Assembly (NCBI GenBank): GCA_020436165.1
Contig: JAGQYI010000074.1
Span: forward strand, 1-64,000
Reading direction: 5' to 3'
Length of the DNA stretch: 64,000 nucleotides
Origin: Cyclobacteriaceae bacterium
Lineage (GTDB): Bacteria > Bacteroidota > Bacteroidia > Cytophagales > Cyclobacteriaceae
Under the pieces are notes generated by a model. The model was not told the origin of the DNA. It ran no database searches and saw only the letters and a list, made by a program, of their open reading frames with translations. Within the stretch, counting starts at the first letter, position 1. Each line of letters starts with the position of its first letter. Below, in pieces: positions 43,049-51,995 of the stretch. A program made the position numbers and the translations under genes.

Positions 43049-43640
43049 TTGGTTTAATTAATTTTATAATAGACTCATAGAGCGCGTCAACAGACTCCTC
43101 TGCGCTCTGATTATTTGTATCAATAGTTAAATATGGTTTCTCAGGCTCTTCAAATGGCGCATCCAATCCCGTGAAATTCTTTATTTCTCCAGCCAAAGCT
43201 TTTTTATACAACCCTTTGACATCTCTTTCTGCACATGTTTCAAAGGAAGCCTTCACATAGACTTCATGGAAATCATCTCCGATAATTTGAGCTGCCTGCT
43301 CACGAATTTTAAGCGTAGGACTTACAAAAGAGCAGAGTGTAACAATACCTGCATTAACAAATAGTTTAGCTACCTCCGCTACTCTTCGTATGTTTTCTTC
43401 ACGATCCTCTTCTGAAAATCCAAGGTTGCCGTTTAAGCCTGTTCTCAGGTTATCACCATCGAGCAGTTTGGTTATAACACCTTGCTTATACAGTTTGTGC
43501 TCCACCCCTTTTGCAATAGTGCTTTTACCAGAACCGGAAAGGCCTGTTAACCAAACAACAATAGCTCTTTGCTCCAAAAGCTTTTCCTTATCGCTTCGGT
43601 TTAAAATAGAATCGAATATAGGGTGGATGTTTTCTGCCAT
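43035..43640 (-). CDS. cysC: Adenylyl-sulfate kinase
   Basis: Phosphorylates APS to PAPS, cytoplasmic. The 201-residue protein has the P-loop GLSGSGKSTIA near residue 32-43, the DGDNLRTGLNGNLGFSEEDR motif near 60-80 and the PYLTIDT end region. It is a separate gene rather than fused to CysN. Its start is 5 bp after the cysQ stop. Confidence 0.96.
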   Translation of the reverse strand: MAENIHPIFDSILNRSDKEKLLEQRAIVVWLTGLSGSGKSTIAKGVEHKLYKQGVITKLLDGDNLRTGLNGNLGFSEEDREENIRRVAEVAKLFVNAGIVTLCSFVSPTLKIREQAAQIIGDDFHEVYVKASFETCAERDVKGLYKKALAGEIKNFTGLDAPFEEPEKPYLTIDTNNQSAEESVDALYESIIKLIKPNAHI

Positions 43641-43645
43641 CTAAT

Positions 43646-44401
43646 CTAAAATCCTAGGCAAAGAAACGAACCATTAAGTAAATTTTCCTTATTGTAGGTA
43701 AAAGGATTATTGCTTATGCCCTGGTATACATGTCCGCCAGCAGCTAATACGATCGCCTGACCAGCACCAGTGTCCCATTCCATAGTTGGTCCATGGCGAT
43801 AATATACATCTGCCTTACCTTCTGCAACCATGCAAAATTTCAAGGAACTACCCACTGAAATGCTATCTGTAACATCGTACTTTTTGAGCACATCCTCTTC
43901 TTCAACAGATGCATGAGATTTGCTTCGAACAGCAATTCTTCCTTTCGTGGAATTGTTAACACGGATAGGCTTCATCTCGCCCGAACCTTCTTGTTTAAAC
44001 GCTCCATTTTCATCCCCCACATACAAAATATCCTTCACAGGAACATAAATAACTCCGAAAACAGGGGTGCCATTTTCAATAAGAGCAATATTGACTGTAA
44101 ACTCGCCATTGCGGTTTATAAATTCTTTGGTGCCATCCAAAGGATCAACCAACCAAAAGGTGCCCCAGTTTTTTCGTTCTTCGTAAGGTGCATGCTTGGA
44201 CTCTTCTGATAAAATGGGAAATGGAGTATTCATTTGCCTTAAGCCCTCCAATATCACATCATTTGAGGCCTTGTCCGCTAAAGTAAGAGGTGAATCATCA
44301 GCCTTGTAATCCACCACATTGGCGAGATCACTGTTATGATATATTTCAAGTATTTTTTCTCCTGCTTTTCTGGCAATTTCAAGTACTGCTTCCATTTTCA
44401 T
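43646..44401 (-). CDS. cysQ: 3'(2'),5'-bisphosphate nucleotidase
   Basis: Removes the 3' phosphate of PAP, the by-product of PAPS-dependent reactions, and keeps sulfate metabolism flowing. The 251-residue protein is a member of the inositol-monophosphatase superfamily with metal ligands ILSEES near 68, WLVDPLDGTKEFI near 85 and MEWDTGAGQAIVLAAGG near 205. It is the first gene of the PAPS operon. Confidence 0.95.
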   Translation of the reverse strand: MKMEAVLEIARKAGEKILEIYHNSDLANVVDYKADDSPLTLADKASNDVILEGLRQMNTPFPILSEESKHAPYEERKNWGTFWLVDPLDGTKEFINRNGEFTVNIALIENGTPVFGVIYVPVKDILYVGDENGAFKQEGSGEMKPIRVNNSTKGRIAVRSKSHASVEEEDVLKKYDVTDSISVGSSLKFCMVAEGKADVYYRHGPTMEWDTGAGQAIVLAAGGHVYQGISNNPFTYNKENLLNGSFLCLGF

Positions 44402-44410
44402 GGCGCAAAA

Positions 44411-45655
44411 CTAATATCTATTGGCAGAAAGCATGCCTATTTCCAGAGATGTCTTTTCTTCCAGTGCTATTTCCATAACAAGTTTCCCTGTAGCAGGGCC
44501 CAAAGTAAAGCCAAGCATTGCATGGCCTGTGGCCAAAATAAGGTTCTTATACTTCCTAGTACGCCCAACATAAGGAAGACCATCTGGTGAGCAGGGCCGC
44601 AATCCTGCCCAAATCGGAAGGTCCTTTATTTTCTCAAATTCGTAGTCGGGAAAATAATTTTGAATGGATCTAAGAAAGCCGTGAGCCCTGGTCATGTTTA
44701 CATGTTCATTCAACCCGCCAATTTCCATAGTACCCGCCAGGCGTACTCTATCTGCCAAAGGAGTTATTGCAACGCGTGCCTCTACAAAAATGTAGGAAAC
44801 TGAAGGCATCGATGCCGGGTTTACCCAATCTACGCTGTAACCTTTTCCAGGCTCCAGCAACAATCTTAGGCCGAGCTTTTTCATCAAAGGAGGTGAAAAT
44901 GACCCTGCAGCCATCACAAATTGATCCGCAGAATAGTCAATCGAATTAGCCTGTACGCTCTGAATCTTTCCACCTACATTATTGAATTTGGTGACTGCCG
45001 CACCATACTCAATTGTTACATCCAATGGTTTTAAAAGTGAAGGAAGTTGTTTCATGAAAATCTTAGGATCGGTAAAAGCATCCTGTGGAAAAAACACCCC
45101 TCCAAGTGCATTCTTTTTCACATTAGGATCGAGCGCATCTAACTCATTCATTGACATTGTTTTGGCCGGTACACCCAGATCTGCAGCCATTTCCCCAATT
45201 TCTATCTCATGCTTGAGCGTTTTTTCAGTATTACATAGCATCACAATGCCCTCTTCCCGAAAATTCAGTTTCAACTCTTCGGCTATTTCTTTGTGAAGCG
45301 ATCTGCTAAGGATTGAAAGATCCGCCAGCAGCTTTTTGGAAGCGCTTACATGCTGATCTGTGGCATGCTGCATAAACTGCCACCCCCAACGTGCAAGGTC
45401 TAAATTAAGACGCGGCTTTAAATAGAAAGGACTATCCGAACTCATCATCCATTTAAGCCCTTTGGACACAATGCCCGGAGACGACAATGGTATAAAATGA
45501 CTAGGTGACACATAGCCTGCATTCCCAAAGGAACACCCATCGGTACCATTGCCTTTATCCAATACAAGTACTGACTTGCCAGCCTTACCAAGGTAATAAG
45601 CAGAGCTAAGCCCTACTATTCCACCTCCGATTACGATTACATCATAATGTTTCAT
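44411..45655 (-). CDS. FAD-dependent D-amino acid (D-hydroxyproline) dehydrogenase
   Basis: Probably oxidises cis-4-hydroxy-D-proline to a pyrroline carboxylate. The 414-residue protein belongs to the DAO/DadA family: FAD motif VIVIGGGIVGLSSAYYLG near residue 5-22, and the C-terminal GHAMLGFTLGPATGKLV near 380-396. The epimerase, deaminase and semialdehyde dehydrogenase next to it make the hydroxyproline role much more likely than general D-amino-acid oxidation. It is the last gene of that operon, ending 9 bp before cysQ. Confidence 0.85.
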   Translation of the reverse strand: MKHYDVIVIGGGIVGLSSAYYLGKAGKSVLVLDKGNGTDGCSFGNAGYVSPSHFIPLSSPGIVSKGLKWMMSSDSPFYLKPRLNLDLARWGWQFMQHATDQHVSASKKLLADLSILSRSLHKEIAEELKLNFREEGIVMLCNTEKTLKHEIEIGEMAADLGVPAKTMSMNELDALDPNVKKNALGGVFFPQDAFTDPKIFMKQLPSLLKPLDVTIEYGAAVTKFNNVGGKIQSVQANSIDYSADQFVMAAGSFSPPLMKKLGLRLLLEPGKGYSVDWVNPASMPSVSYIFVEARVAITPLADRVRLAGTMEIGGLNEHVNMTRAHGFLRSIQNYFPDYEFEKIKDLPIWAGLRPCSPDGLPYVGRTRKYKNLILATGHAMLGFTLGPATGKLVMEIALEEKTSLEIGMLSANRY

Positions 45656-45675
45656 CTTCTATAAAAAAATACTCT

Positions 45676-46680
45676 TTAAATCACCTGAAATCCCAACGCC
45701 ATTGGGTCGTCCTCTGTATCAATAGTTATTTCATTCCTACCATACGATTTTGCCCACCCCTCAATGGATGGCACAATTCCCTTAAAATTTTCTATAGCTA
45801 AACCATCCTCTTCCACCCTTCCTACAAACTGGCTACCAATAATACTTTCATGAATAAATACGTCTCCTTTTTTAAGTTTATCTTTTGCATACCATTGCGC
45901 CATACGAGCCGATGTTCCTGTTCCGCAAGGCGACCTATCTATTGCCTTATCTCCATAAAAAACAGCGTTTCTAGCTGTTGATTCCGGTTTTATAGGTTTA
46001 CCTGTCCACATGACATGTGAGCAACCCGTAATGGATGCATCCAGAGGATGAGCCAGTTTTACCTTCTCATTTATAAGCTCACGAATTGAACGACTCATTT
46101 CAATAAGCTGAGCGGCCGTAAAATCATTCATATCCCTGAAATTTTTTTGAGGATCAATGATAGCATAGAAATTTCCACCATAGGCAACATCAAGGGTCAG
46201 CTTTCCCAAATGAGGACTTTCGATTTCAAGACCTTCAAGGGCTAGAAATGAAGGCACGTTGAACAACTTAACAGAACTCACCTTATTCCCTTCCATTTTG
46301 TATTCAATAGGCACTAGGCCTGCAGGTGCTTCCATTCGCACTTTGCCCTCAGTTTTCGGCTTTATAAGTCCGTTTTCAATGGCCATGGTGATAGTGCCAA
46401 TAGTTCCATGCCCACACATTGGCAAACAACCACTTGTTTCAATAAAAAGCACACCCACATCATTCGCTGGGTCAGAAGGCGGGTACAGAATACTACCCGA
46501 CATCATATCGTGCCCTCGCGGTTCAAACATGAGCCCCTTGCGAATCCAGTCAAATTTCTTCATAAAATGCAGGCGTTTCTCACCCATTGAAGCTCCTTCC
46601 AATTGAGGTCCACCTTCCACAACCAGCCTTACAGGGTTACCACAAGTATGGCCATCGATACATTTAAAAACCTGCTTCAA
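45676..46680 (-). CDS. 4-hydroxyproline 2-epimerase (proline racemase family)
   Basis: Interconverts trans-4-hydroxy-L-proline and cis-4-hydroxy-D-proline. The 334-residue protein has both catalytic cysteines: PMCGHGTIGT near residue 90 and DRSPCGTGTSARMA near 252. Two Cys favour an epimerase/racemase; the 3-hydroxyproline dehydratases have Thr at the second site. The start is a TTG at 46680. It stands between the dehydrogenase and the semialdehyde dehydrogenase genes. Confidence 0.9.
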   Translation of the reverse strand: MKQVFKCIDGHTCGNPVRLVVEGGPQLEGASMGEKRLHFMKKFDWIRKGLMFEPRGHDMMSGSILYPPSDPANDVGVLFIETSGCLPMCGHGTIGTITMAIENGLIKPKTEGKVRMEAPAGLVPIEYKMEGNKVSSVKLFNVPSFLALEGLEIESPHLGKLTLDVAYGGNFYAIIDPQKNFRDMNDFTAAQLIEMSRSIRELINEKVKLAHPLDASITGCSHVMWTGKPIKPESTARNAVFYGDKAIDRSPCGTGTSARMAQWYAKDKLKKGDVFIHESIIGSQFVGRVEEDGLAIENFKGIVPSIEGWAKSYGRNEITIDTEDDPMALGFQVI

Positions 46681-46689
46681 CGTTGTAGT

Positions 46690-48276
46690 TTAGATAGATT
46701 TGGTGGTATATTCATTATCAATCAAACGAAGTATTTTGTTTGGATTCTCGTTTTTCAAAGGGTCTGGAAGCAATTCCTGAGGTGTATTTTGAAAAGCAAC
46801 AGGGCGCAAGAATCGTTTGATGGAATGAATGCCCACAGCTGTAAATCTTGAGTCGGTGGTTGCCGGGTAAGGACCACCATGCATCATGGACGGACAAACC
46901 TCTACACCTGTTGGAACACCATTGAAAATAAGCCTCCCAACCTTTTGCTGTAATTGATAAGCAATAGAAACGTGTACTTTAAAATCTGATGGTTCACCAA
47001 TTAAAGTTCCTGTTAGCTGACCATGCAAAGCCTTTACACACTCTTTAAGTTCTTTAGCATTTTCACATTCAATCAGCATGGAGAATGGCCCAAACACCTC
47101 TTCATGCAAAGCGGGATTTGTTATAAACTCACTTCCCTTGGCTGCGGCAACAGTTGGCCTTCCCTGACCAGTGGAAGCTTGAGCATCAGATTCCACCAAA
47201 ACAGCCACATCAGGTTCGCTTAGCATTTTGCCAGACTTCTGCACAAAGGCTTTTTCTATGCCTTCATGAAGCATGGTGCCCGGATTGGTTTGAACAAAAG
47301 CGTTTTTCAAATGCTTTTTAAATACTTCCAGTTCTTCTCCTTTTATACCAAACAGCAAGCCCGGATTGGTGCAGAACTGTCCCACTCCCAAGGTAATAGA
47401 GCCTGCATATTCCTCAGCTACTGCTTTAGCGCGTACTTTAAGTGCTTGGGGCAATAGAATAACAGGATTGGTACTCCCCATTTCTGCAAATACCGGAATC
47501 GGGTTAGGCCGCTTAGCTGCAATATCAAATAAGGCTCTGCCACCTCCTACTGAACCGGTAAAACCAACCGCAGTGGCATGTGGGTGCCCTACCAGTGCCT
47601 GGCCAACGGCAAAGCCGTTATCAAACAATAAAGAGAACACGCCATCCGGCATATTATGTTTTTTTGCTGCTTTTATTATTGCTTCACCCACCAGGGCACT
47701 GGTACCCGGGTGACCCGGGTGTGCTTTTACAAGCACAGGGCACCCCGCAGCGAGGGCCGCAGCGGTATCGCCCCCAGCTACAGAATAAGCCAATGGAAAA
47801 TTACTTGCTCCAAAAACTACCACAGGTCCAAGCGGAACCATCATTTTACGCAGGTCGGGCTTGGGCACTGGAGTGCGATCAGGGATTGCCGTATCGATGG
47901 TTGCCTCAACCCAATTACCAGTTCGTATGTAACTAGCAAACATTCTCAACTGACTTGTTGTGCGCCCTCGCTCTCCAATAATTCTTGCTTCTGGTAATCC
48001 TGTTTCTTCAGAGGCTTTCTTCACCAAAACATCTCCCAATGCTTCCATTTCATCCGCAATAGTCTCGAGAAAGGCTGCCCGTTGATTCCAATTGCTTGTA
48101 CTATATGCGTGAAAGGCAGCTTGTGCCTTTCGCATGGCTTTATCTACATCTTCTGGAGTGGCAATAAAAAATTTATCCGGAATCATGGTATTTGTAACAG
48201 GATTAACACCTTGCATTGTACTACCTGATCCTTCCGAAAACTCAAAACCTATTCTATTTCTTCTTTCAATACTCAT
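46690..48276 (-). CDS. 2,5-dioxovalerate (alpha-ketoglutarate semialdehyde) dehydrogenase
   Basis: Oxidises 2-oxoglutarate semialdehyde to 2-oxoglutarate with NAD(P)+, the final step of hydroxyproline breakdown. From ATG at 48276 the protein is 528 residues, the length of the KGSADH class. It has the ALDH motifs GFTGSVGGGRALF near 245, catalytic Glu in FAEMGSTNP near 268 and catalytic Cys in VGQFCTNPG near 303. The ATG starts 2 bp after the preceding gene's stop; an upstream 14-codon extension would overlap it. Confidence 0.9.
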   Translation of the reverse strand: MSIERRNRIGFEFSEGSGSTMQGVNPVTNTMIPDKFFIATPEDVDKAMRKAQAAFHAYSTSNWNQRAAFLETIADEMEALGDVLVKKASEETGLPEARIIGERGRTTSQLRMFASYIRTGNWVEATIDTAIPDRTPVPKPDLRKMMVPLGPVVVFGASNFPLAYSVAGGDTAAALAAGCPVLVKAHPGHPGTSALVGEAIIKAAKKHNMPDGVFSLLFDNGFAVGQALVGHPHATAVGFTGSVGGGRALFDIAAKRPNPIPVFAEMGSTNPVILLPQALKVRAKAVAEEYAGSITLGVGQFCTNPGLLFGIKGEELEVFKKHLKNAFVQTNPGTMLHEGIEKAFVQKSGKMLSEPDVAVLVESDAQASTGQGRPTVAAAKGSEFITNPALHEEVFGPFSMLIECENAKELKECVKALHGQLTGTLIGEPSDFKVHVSIAYQLQQKVGRLIFNGVPTGVEVCPSMMHGGPYPATTDSRFTAVGIHSIKRFLRPVAFQNTPQELLPDPLKNENPNKILRLIDNEYTTKSI

Positions 48277-48277
48277 G

Positions 48278-49195
48278 TTACAAACTTTTATAATCCGGCA
48301 ATTGAGGACGTGTATCAATGGCTTGTTGCACCAATGCTATAATTCGTCTCCTTTCTTCTCCTTCCAGTACTAAACGAGGAGCTCTTACTTGCTCTGTACC
48401 CAAACCGGTTAGTGCCTCGGCTAATTTAATATATTGTACCAGCTTTGGATGTACGTCCAGCTCAAGAACTGGTATAAACCAGCGATAAATTTCAAGAGCC
48501 TCTTTTTGTCTTCCTGCCTTTGCTAACTTATAAATGGCAACAGTCTCTTCCGGGAAGGCACAAACCAATCCTGCTACCCATCCGTCAGCTCCCATTGAAA
48601 GGCTTTCAAGTGCCAGATTATCAACTCCCGAAAGAATCTTAAAACGATCTCCAAATCTGATTTTCAACTTTGTTAAATACGTAATATCGCGAGAAGACTC
48701 TTTTATAGCTTGTACATTATGTTGCTTTGCAAGCTCTTCAAACATCTCAATAGTGATAGGTATCTTATAATCAATCGGATTATTGTATATCATAATGGGC
48801 AGTTTGGTTGCTCCAGCTACTTCTTCAAAGTATTCCAGAGTTTCTCTGGAATCAGCAGCATACCGCATTGGTGGCAATAACATCAAGCCATCTGCTCCTT
48901 TTTGTTCAAGCGTTTTAGCTAACTCAATTGCCTGCTTTGTGGTTTGTTCTGCAATGTTCACAATCACATCTACTTGTGAATTGGCAATTTTTATGGTTTT
49001 ATCCAATAGCACAAGCTTTTCTTCATTCGACAAACTGCTGGCCTCTCCTAAAGTTCCTCCTAAAACAATACCGGCAACGCCTGCATTAATTTGCGCCTTG
49101 ATGTTTTTCTCAAAAGCAACCAAATCCAACTGATCATCCTCTGTGAATTTTGTAGTGACTGCAGGGTAGACTCCCTCCCATTTAACTTTTGACAT
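48278..49195 (-). CDS. DHDPS-family enzyme, probable pyrroline-4-hydroxy-2-carboxylate deaminase
   Basis: A class I aldolase of the DapA family; in this operon it most likely deaminates pyrroline-4-hydroxy-2-carboxylate to 2-oxoglutarate semialdehyde. From ATG at 49195 it is 305 residues. The substrate-loop motif GGTLGEASSLSNEEK near residue 47-60, the Tyr of MIYNNPIDY near 137 and the Schiff-base Lys region VQAIKESS near 165 are visible. A TTG start at 49219 would lie inside the -7 promoter box, so the ATG is preferred. A general dihydrodipicolinate synthase role is less likely given the neighbours. Confidence 0.85.
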   Translation of the reverse strand: MSKVKWEGVYPAVTTKFTEDDQLDLVAFEKNIKAQINAGVAGIVLGGTLGEASSLSNEEKLVLLDKTIKIANSQVDVIVNIAEQTTKQAIELAKTLEQKGADGLMLLPPMRYAADSRETLEYFEEVAGATKLPIMIYNNPIDYKIPITIEMFEELAKQHNVQAIKESSRDITYLTKLKIRFGDRFKILSGVDNLALESLSMGADGWVAGLVCAFPEETVAIYKLAKAGRQKEALEIYRWFIPVLELDVHPKLVQYIKLAEALTGLGTEQVRAPRLVLEGEERRRIIALVQQAIDTRPQLPDYKSL

Positions 49196-49217
49196 GGCTA
49201 AAGTTTTAGTATTGACC

Positions 49218-49225
49218 AAATGTAA
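49218..49225 (-). promoter_or_regulatory. Bacteroidota -7 box TACATTTG upstream of the hydroxyproline operon
   Basis: TACATTTG on the minus strand exactly matches TAnnTTTG, 22 bp upstream of the ATG at 49195. A -33 TTG is not clear. The gap 49226-49313 is otherwise featureless. Confidence 0.4.
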
Positions 49226-49313
49226 AAATTATAAACCCCACTTGAAATACACAGAAAGAATATGTTGGCAGTGAATCTGGTCGTATTGTCAATGAATGAT
49301 TAGATTTACTCTC

Positions 49314-50345
49314 ATGAAGATATTCATAAATGCATTCGTATTACTGGTTTGGGCATCTATTCACAGCTATGCACAGCAAATAAAGATAATACCTCAAGAA
49401 ACTCCCTCTAAAGCAAGCTTGCGAGGATTATCAGCCTTTAGTGAAGAGGTAGCATGGGCGAGTGGTACAGAAGGAACTGTATTGAAAACAGTAGATGGCG
49501 GTGCAAGCTGGCAAGATATATCTGTACCAAGCGAAACCAAAACTGACTTTCGAGATATTGAAGCTTTTGGCTCAGATGAAGCTATTGTTATTTCTGCAGG
49601 TAGTCCGGCTAAAATTTACAAAACCACTGATGGTGGCAAGAATTGGAAACTAACCTACCTAAATGAAGATGAAAAGATATTTTTCGATGCTATGGACTTT
49701 TGGGATGCTAAAAACGGAATTGCATTCAGCGATGCCATGAACGGACATCTTGTAATTATTACTACGAAAGATGGAGGCAATACCTGGAAAGAAATTGACT
49801 ATAAAAACCTTCCTGCATCCCCAGAGGGTGAAGGAGGATTTGCCGCCAGTGGAACCTGCTTAACCACCTTTGGTAAATCTACAGTTTGGATTGGTTTGGG
49901 AAGCCCTGCTTCCCGGGTATTTAAATCGGAGAACAAAGGCAAGACCTGGAATGTAGTTGAAACACCCATGAAACGGCCTAAACCTACAGGTGGCATTTTC
50001 TCCCTGGCTTTTAGCTCTCAAACCTATGGCGTAGCCGTAGGTGGTGACTATGAGGATGATACCAACATGGAACAAAATGCTGCCATTACCACCGATGGTG
50101 GTACAACCTGGAAGGTTTTGGAAGAAAATCAACCAAAAGGATATCGATCGGTTGTAGTACTGGTTCCTAACTCAGACTGGTGGATTAGTGCCGGCACTTC
50201 AGGTGTGGACATATCTAAAAATAACGGAGTTACCTGGGAGTTGTTAACCACAGACGGCTATCATTCAGCAAGTTTTGGTAGTAGTAAAACAGGTTGGCTA
50301 AGCGGCTCAAAAGGCCGAATTGCCAAAATAACATTTGAAGAGTAA
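49314..50345 (+). CDS. Exported YCF48-like beta-propeller protein
   Basis: A 343-residue exported protein with a signal peptide (MKIFINAFVLLVWASIHSYA). It has repeated YCF48/Vps10-like blades: GTVLKTVDGGASWQDI, KIYKTTDGGKNWKL, ITTKDGGNTWKEI and ITTDGGTTWKVL, each with the T-D-G-G-x-x-W pattern. YCF48 aids photosystem II assembly in plants; in Bacteroidota the role is unknown and likely a structural scaffold. The start is ATG at 49314, as the earlier in-frame codon lacks a signal-peptide fit. The AraC gene overlaps its end region if read from its first ATG. Confidence 0.88.
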   Translation: MKIFINAFVLLVWASIHSYAQQIKIIPQETPSKASLRGLSAFSEEVAWASGTEGTVLKTVDGGASWQDISVPSETKTDFRDIEAFGSDEAIVISAGSPAKIYKTTDGGKNWKLTYLNEDEKIFFDAMDFWDAKNGIAFSDAMNGHLVIITTKDGGNTWKEIDYKNLPASPEGEGGFAASGTCLTTFGKSTVWIGLGSPASRVFKSENKGKTWNVVETPMKRPKPTGGIFSLAFSSQTYGVAVGGDYEDDTNMEQNAAITTDGGTTWKVLEENQPKGYRSVVVLVPNSDWWISAGTSGVDISKNNGVTWELLTTDGYHSASFGSSKTGWLSGSKGRIAKITFEE

Positions 50346-50376
50346 ACCAAAAACAAGCCAGGTTTGTTTTAATAAC

Positions 50377-50949
50377 ATGGAAGAAACAACCCTCTATATA
50401 AAAAACATGGTGTGCGACCGTTGCATTACCGCTGTACGTAGCGAGCTTACAAGTATTGGCTTAACAGTTAATCATATTCAGCTCGGTGAGGTTAGAGTTA
50501 CTTCGGAAAAAGAGCCTGATTTAAATGAAGTGCAAAGCAAGCTTCAGGCTCAAGGATTTGAATTAATTGATAATCAGCGATCGAGAATAATCAACAAGCT
50601 TAAGACCACAATTATTGAAGAAATCCGTGCCGATCAACCACATAGAAAAGCCAGTGAAAACTTCTCTTCTTTTTTAGAGAAAGAGTTGGGCACAGAATAC
50701 ACGCATCTTAGCAAAACATTTTCGTCTCTGGAAGGGCGGACCATTGAAAAATACATAATCGCACAAAAGATAGAATACGTAAAAGAGCTTCTTATGTACA
50801 ATGAGCTGTCTTTAAGCGAAATTGCCTGGAAGTTGAATTACAGCAGTGTGCAATATCTCTCCAATCAATTCAAAAAAGAAACCGGGCTAACGCCAAGCAA
50901 TTTCAAATTGCTAAAAGACGACAAAAGAAAAACGTTGGATAAAGTCTGA
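50377..50949 (+). CDS. AraC-family regulator with N-terminal HMA-like metal-binding domain
   Basis: From ATG at 50377 a 190-residue transcription factor. Residues about 1-65 resemble the heavy-metal-associated fold with the metal motif NMVCDRC (M-x-C-x-x-C) and the closing SKLQAQGFELI. A helical stretch then leads to a C-terminal AraC HTH pair near 115-185 (EYVKELLMYNELSLSEIAWK, then SSVQYLSNQFKKETGLTP). This is an apparent fusion of a copper-type sensor with a DNA-binding output. The real ligand is unknown. It is convergent with the OmpA gene, 1 bp away. Confidence 0.82.
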   Translation: MEETTLYIKNMVCDRCITAVRSELTSIGLTVNHIQLGEVRVTSEKEPDLNEVQSKLQAQGFELIDNQRSRIINKLKTTIIEEIRADQPHRKASENFSSFLEKELGTEYTHLSKTFSSLEGRTIEKYIIAQKIEYVKELLMYNELSLSEIAWKLNYSSVQYLSNQFKKETGLTPSNFKLLKDDKRKTLDKV

Positions 50950-50950
50950 A

Positions 50951-51367
50951 TTAGAGCGTGTAATCCGGCCAAAGAATCACATCCACTCTGCGGTTTCTAA
51001 TTTTACCCTCCCAGGTACTGTTGTCATAAATGGGATTAAACTCCCCAAAGTCATGAATCTCAATGCGATCACTAGAAATTTCTAAACGCAATAACTCATT
51101 AATGGCAGCCTGACTCCTTAGTTCTGAAAGTCGCTGGTTATACTCCGGTGAGCCTATATCATCCGTATAACTATGTACGGTAATGGTGAAATTTTTAATA
51201 TCTGGCACTGATTTAATGAACTCTATAAGCTCTTGTCGCTGTAGCTCATCTATGTAATAACTACCTCCTCCGAAATAAATACTTTTGGTCAATTGCGGCT
51301 CGGAACTCATTACCTGTGCAAGCAGGCTATTGGGGAATAAAATAAGGAGCAGTAAAACAAAACGCAT
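50951..51367 (-). CDS. OmpA-family protein, peptidoglycan-binding
   Basis: A 138-residue exported protein with a signal peptide (MRFVLLLLILFPNSLLAQ) and a single OmpA C-terminal domain. The family motif region SYTDDIGSPEYNQRLSELRS lies near 66-85 and RNRRVDVILW near the end, both associated with peptidoglycan binding. It has no beta-barrel, so it is a small periplasmic or lipid-free linker. The divergent gene is a YkgJ-type protein. Confidence 0.88.
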   Translation of the reverse strand: MRFVLLLLILFPNSLLAQVMSSEPQLTKSIYFGGGSYYIDELQRQELIEFIKSVPDIKNFTITVHSYTDDIGSPEYNQRLSELRSQAAINELLRLEISSDRIEIHDFGEFNPIYDNSTWEGKIRNRRVDVILWPDYTL

Positions 51368-51432
51368 AAAGTAAAATACGCATTAATAACCTCAAATGTT
51401 AATTAGGTGCTGAGTTTTTACCTTTGCAGTGG

Positions 51433-51927
51433 ATGAAGCCAGAATATAAGTCACTCCTTGAACACCTGAATAAGAACCCTAAAACGGTTAAAAAGGTCTC
51501 TGATTCCCTCAAAAAAATGCGTAAGGGCGATGCAGATAAAATTATGCATAGATTGCATGATGAGGCATTTGAAACCACTGATTGTTTGCAATGTGCCAAC
51601 TGCTGCACGACTACCGGCCCGTTGCTTACAACCAAAGACATAGACCGCATTGCCAAACACCTCGGATTAAAACCAACACAATTTATTGAGCAATACCTGA
51701 GAGTAGATGAAGACAATGACTATGTTTTCAGGAACATGCCTTGCCCGTTTCTTGGTTCGGACAACTATTGCAGTATTTATGAAGAGCGTCCTAAGGCTTG
51801 CAGGGAATACCCCCATACCGACAGGGTGAATCAACAGGGTATTCTGTCACTTACCAGAAAGAATGCTAAAATCTGTCCTGCGGTAGCTCAAATATTCCTA
51901 AAAATTGAAATGAAGATGAAAGGATAA
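51433..51927 (+). CDS. YkgJ-family cysteine-cluster protein (UPF0153)
   Basis: A 164-residue protein with a putative zinc- or iron-chelating Cys cluster: CLQCANCC near residues 55-62, CPFLGSDNYC near 103-112 and the CREYPH region near 120. The family is linked to flagellar or redox functions in other bacteria but is not characterised here. The start is ATG at 51433; an in-frame TTG three codons earlier is not preferred. It is followed by the trehalose gene after 68 bp. Confidence 0.85.
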   Translation: MKPEYKSLLEHLNKNPKTVKKVSDSLKKMRKGDADKIMHRLHDEAFETTDCLQCANCCTTTGPLLTTKDIDRIAKHLGLKPTQFIEQYLRVDEDNDYVFRNMPCPFLGSDNYCSIYEERPKACREYPHTDRVNQQGILSLTRKNAKICPAVAQIFLKIEMKMKG

Positions 51928-51995
51928 TACGTTCATCCAGCCGTTCGCCTTAATTATTGTATCTTAGTAATTCTTACAAAAAGAGCTATTTTTTT

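Noticed and set aside
47366-47997. Long plus-strand frames opposite the aldehyde dehydrogenase
   Set aside because: They overlap one another and the aldehyde dehydrogenase on the other strand, and translate to low-complexity sequence with no family.
48277-48318. Upstream extension of the aldehyde dehydrogenase start
   Set aside because: The extra 14 codons would overlap the preceding gene's end and the ATG at 48276 starts right after its stop.
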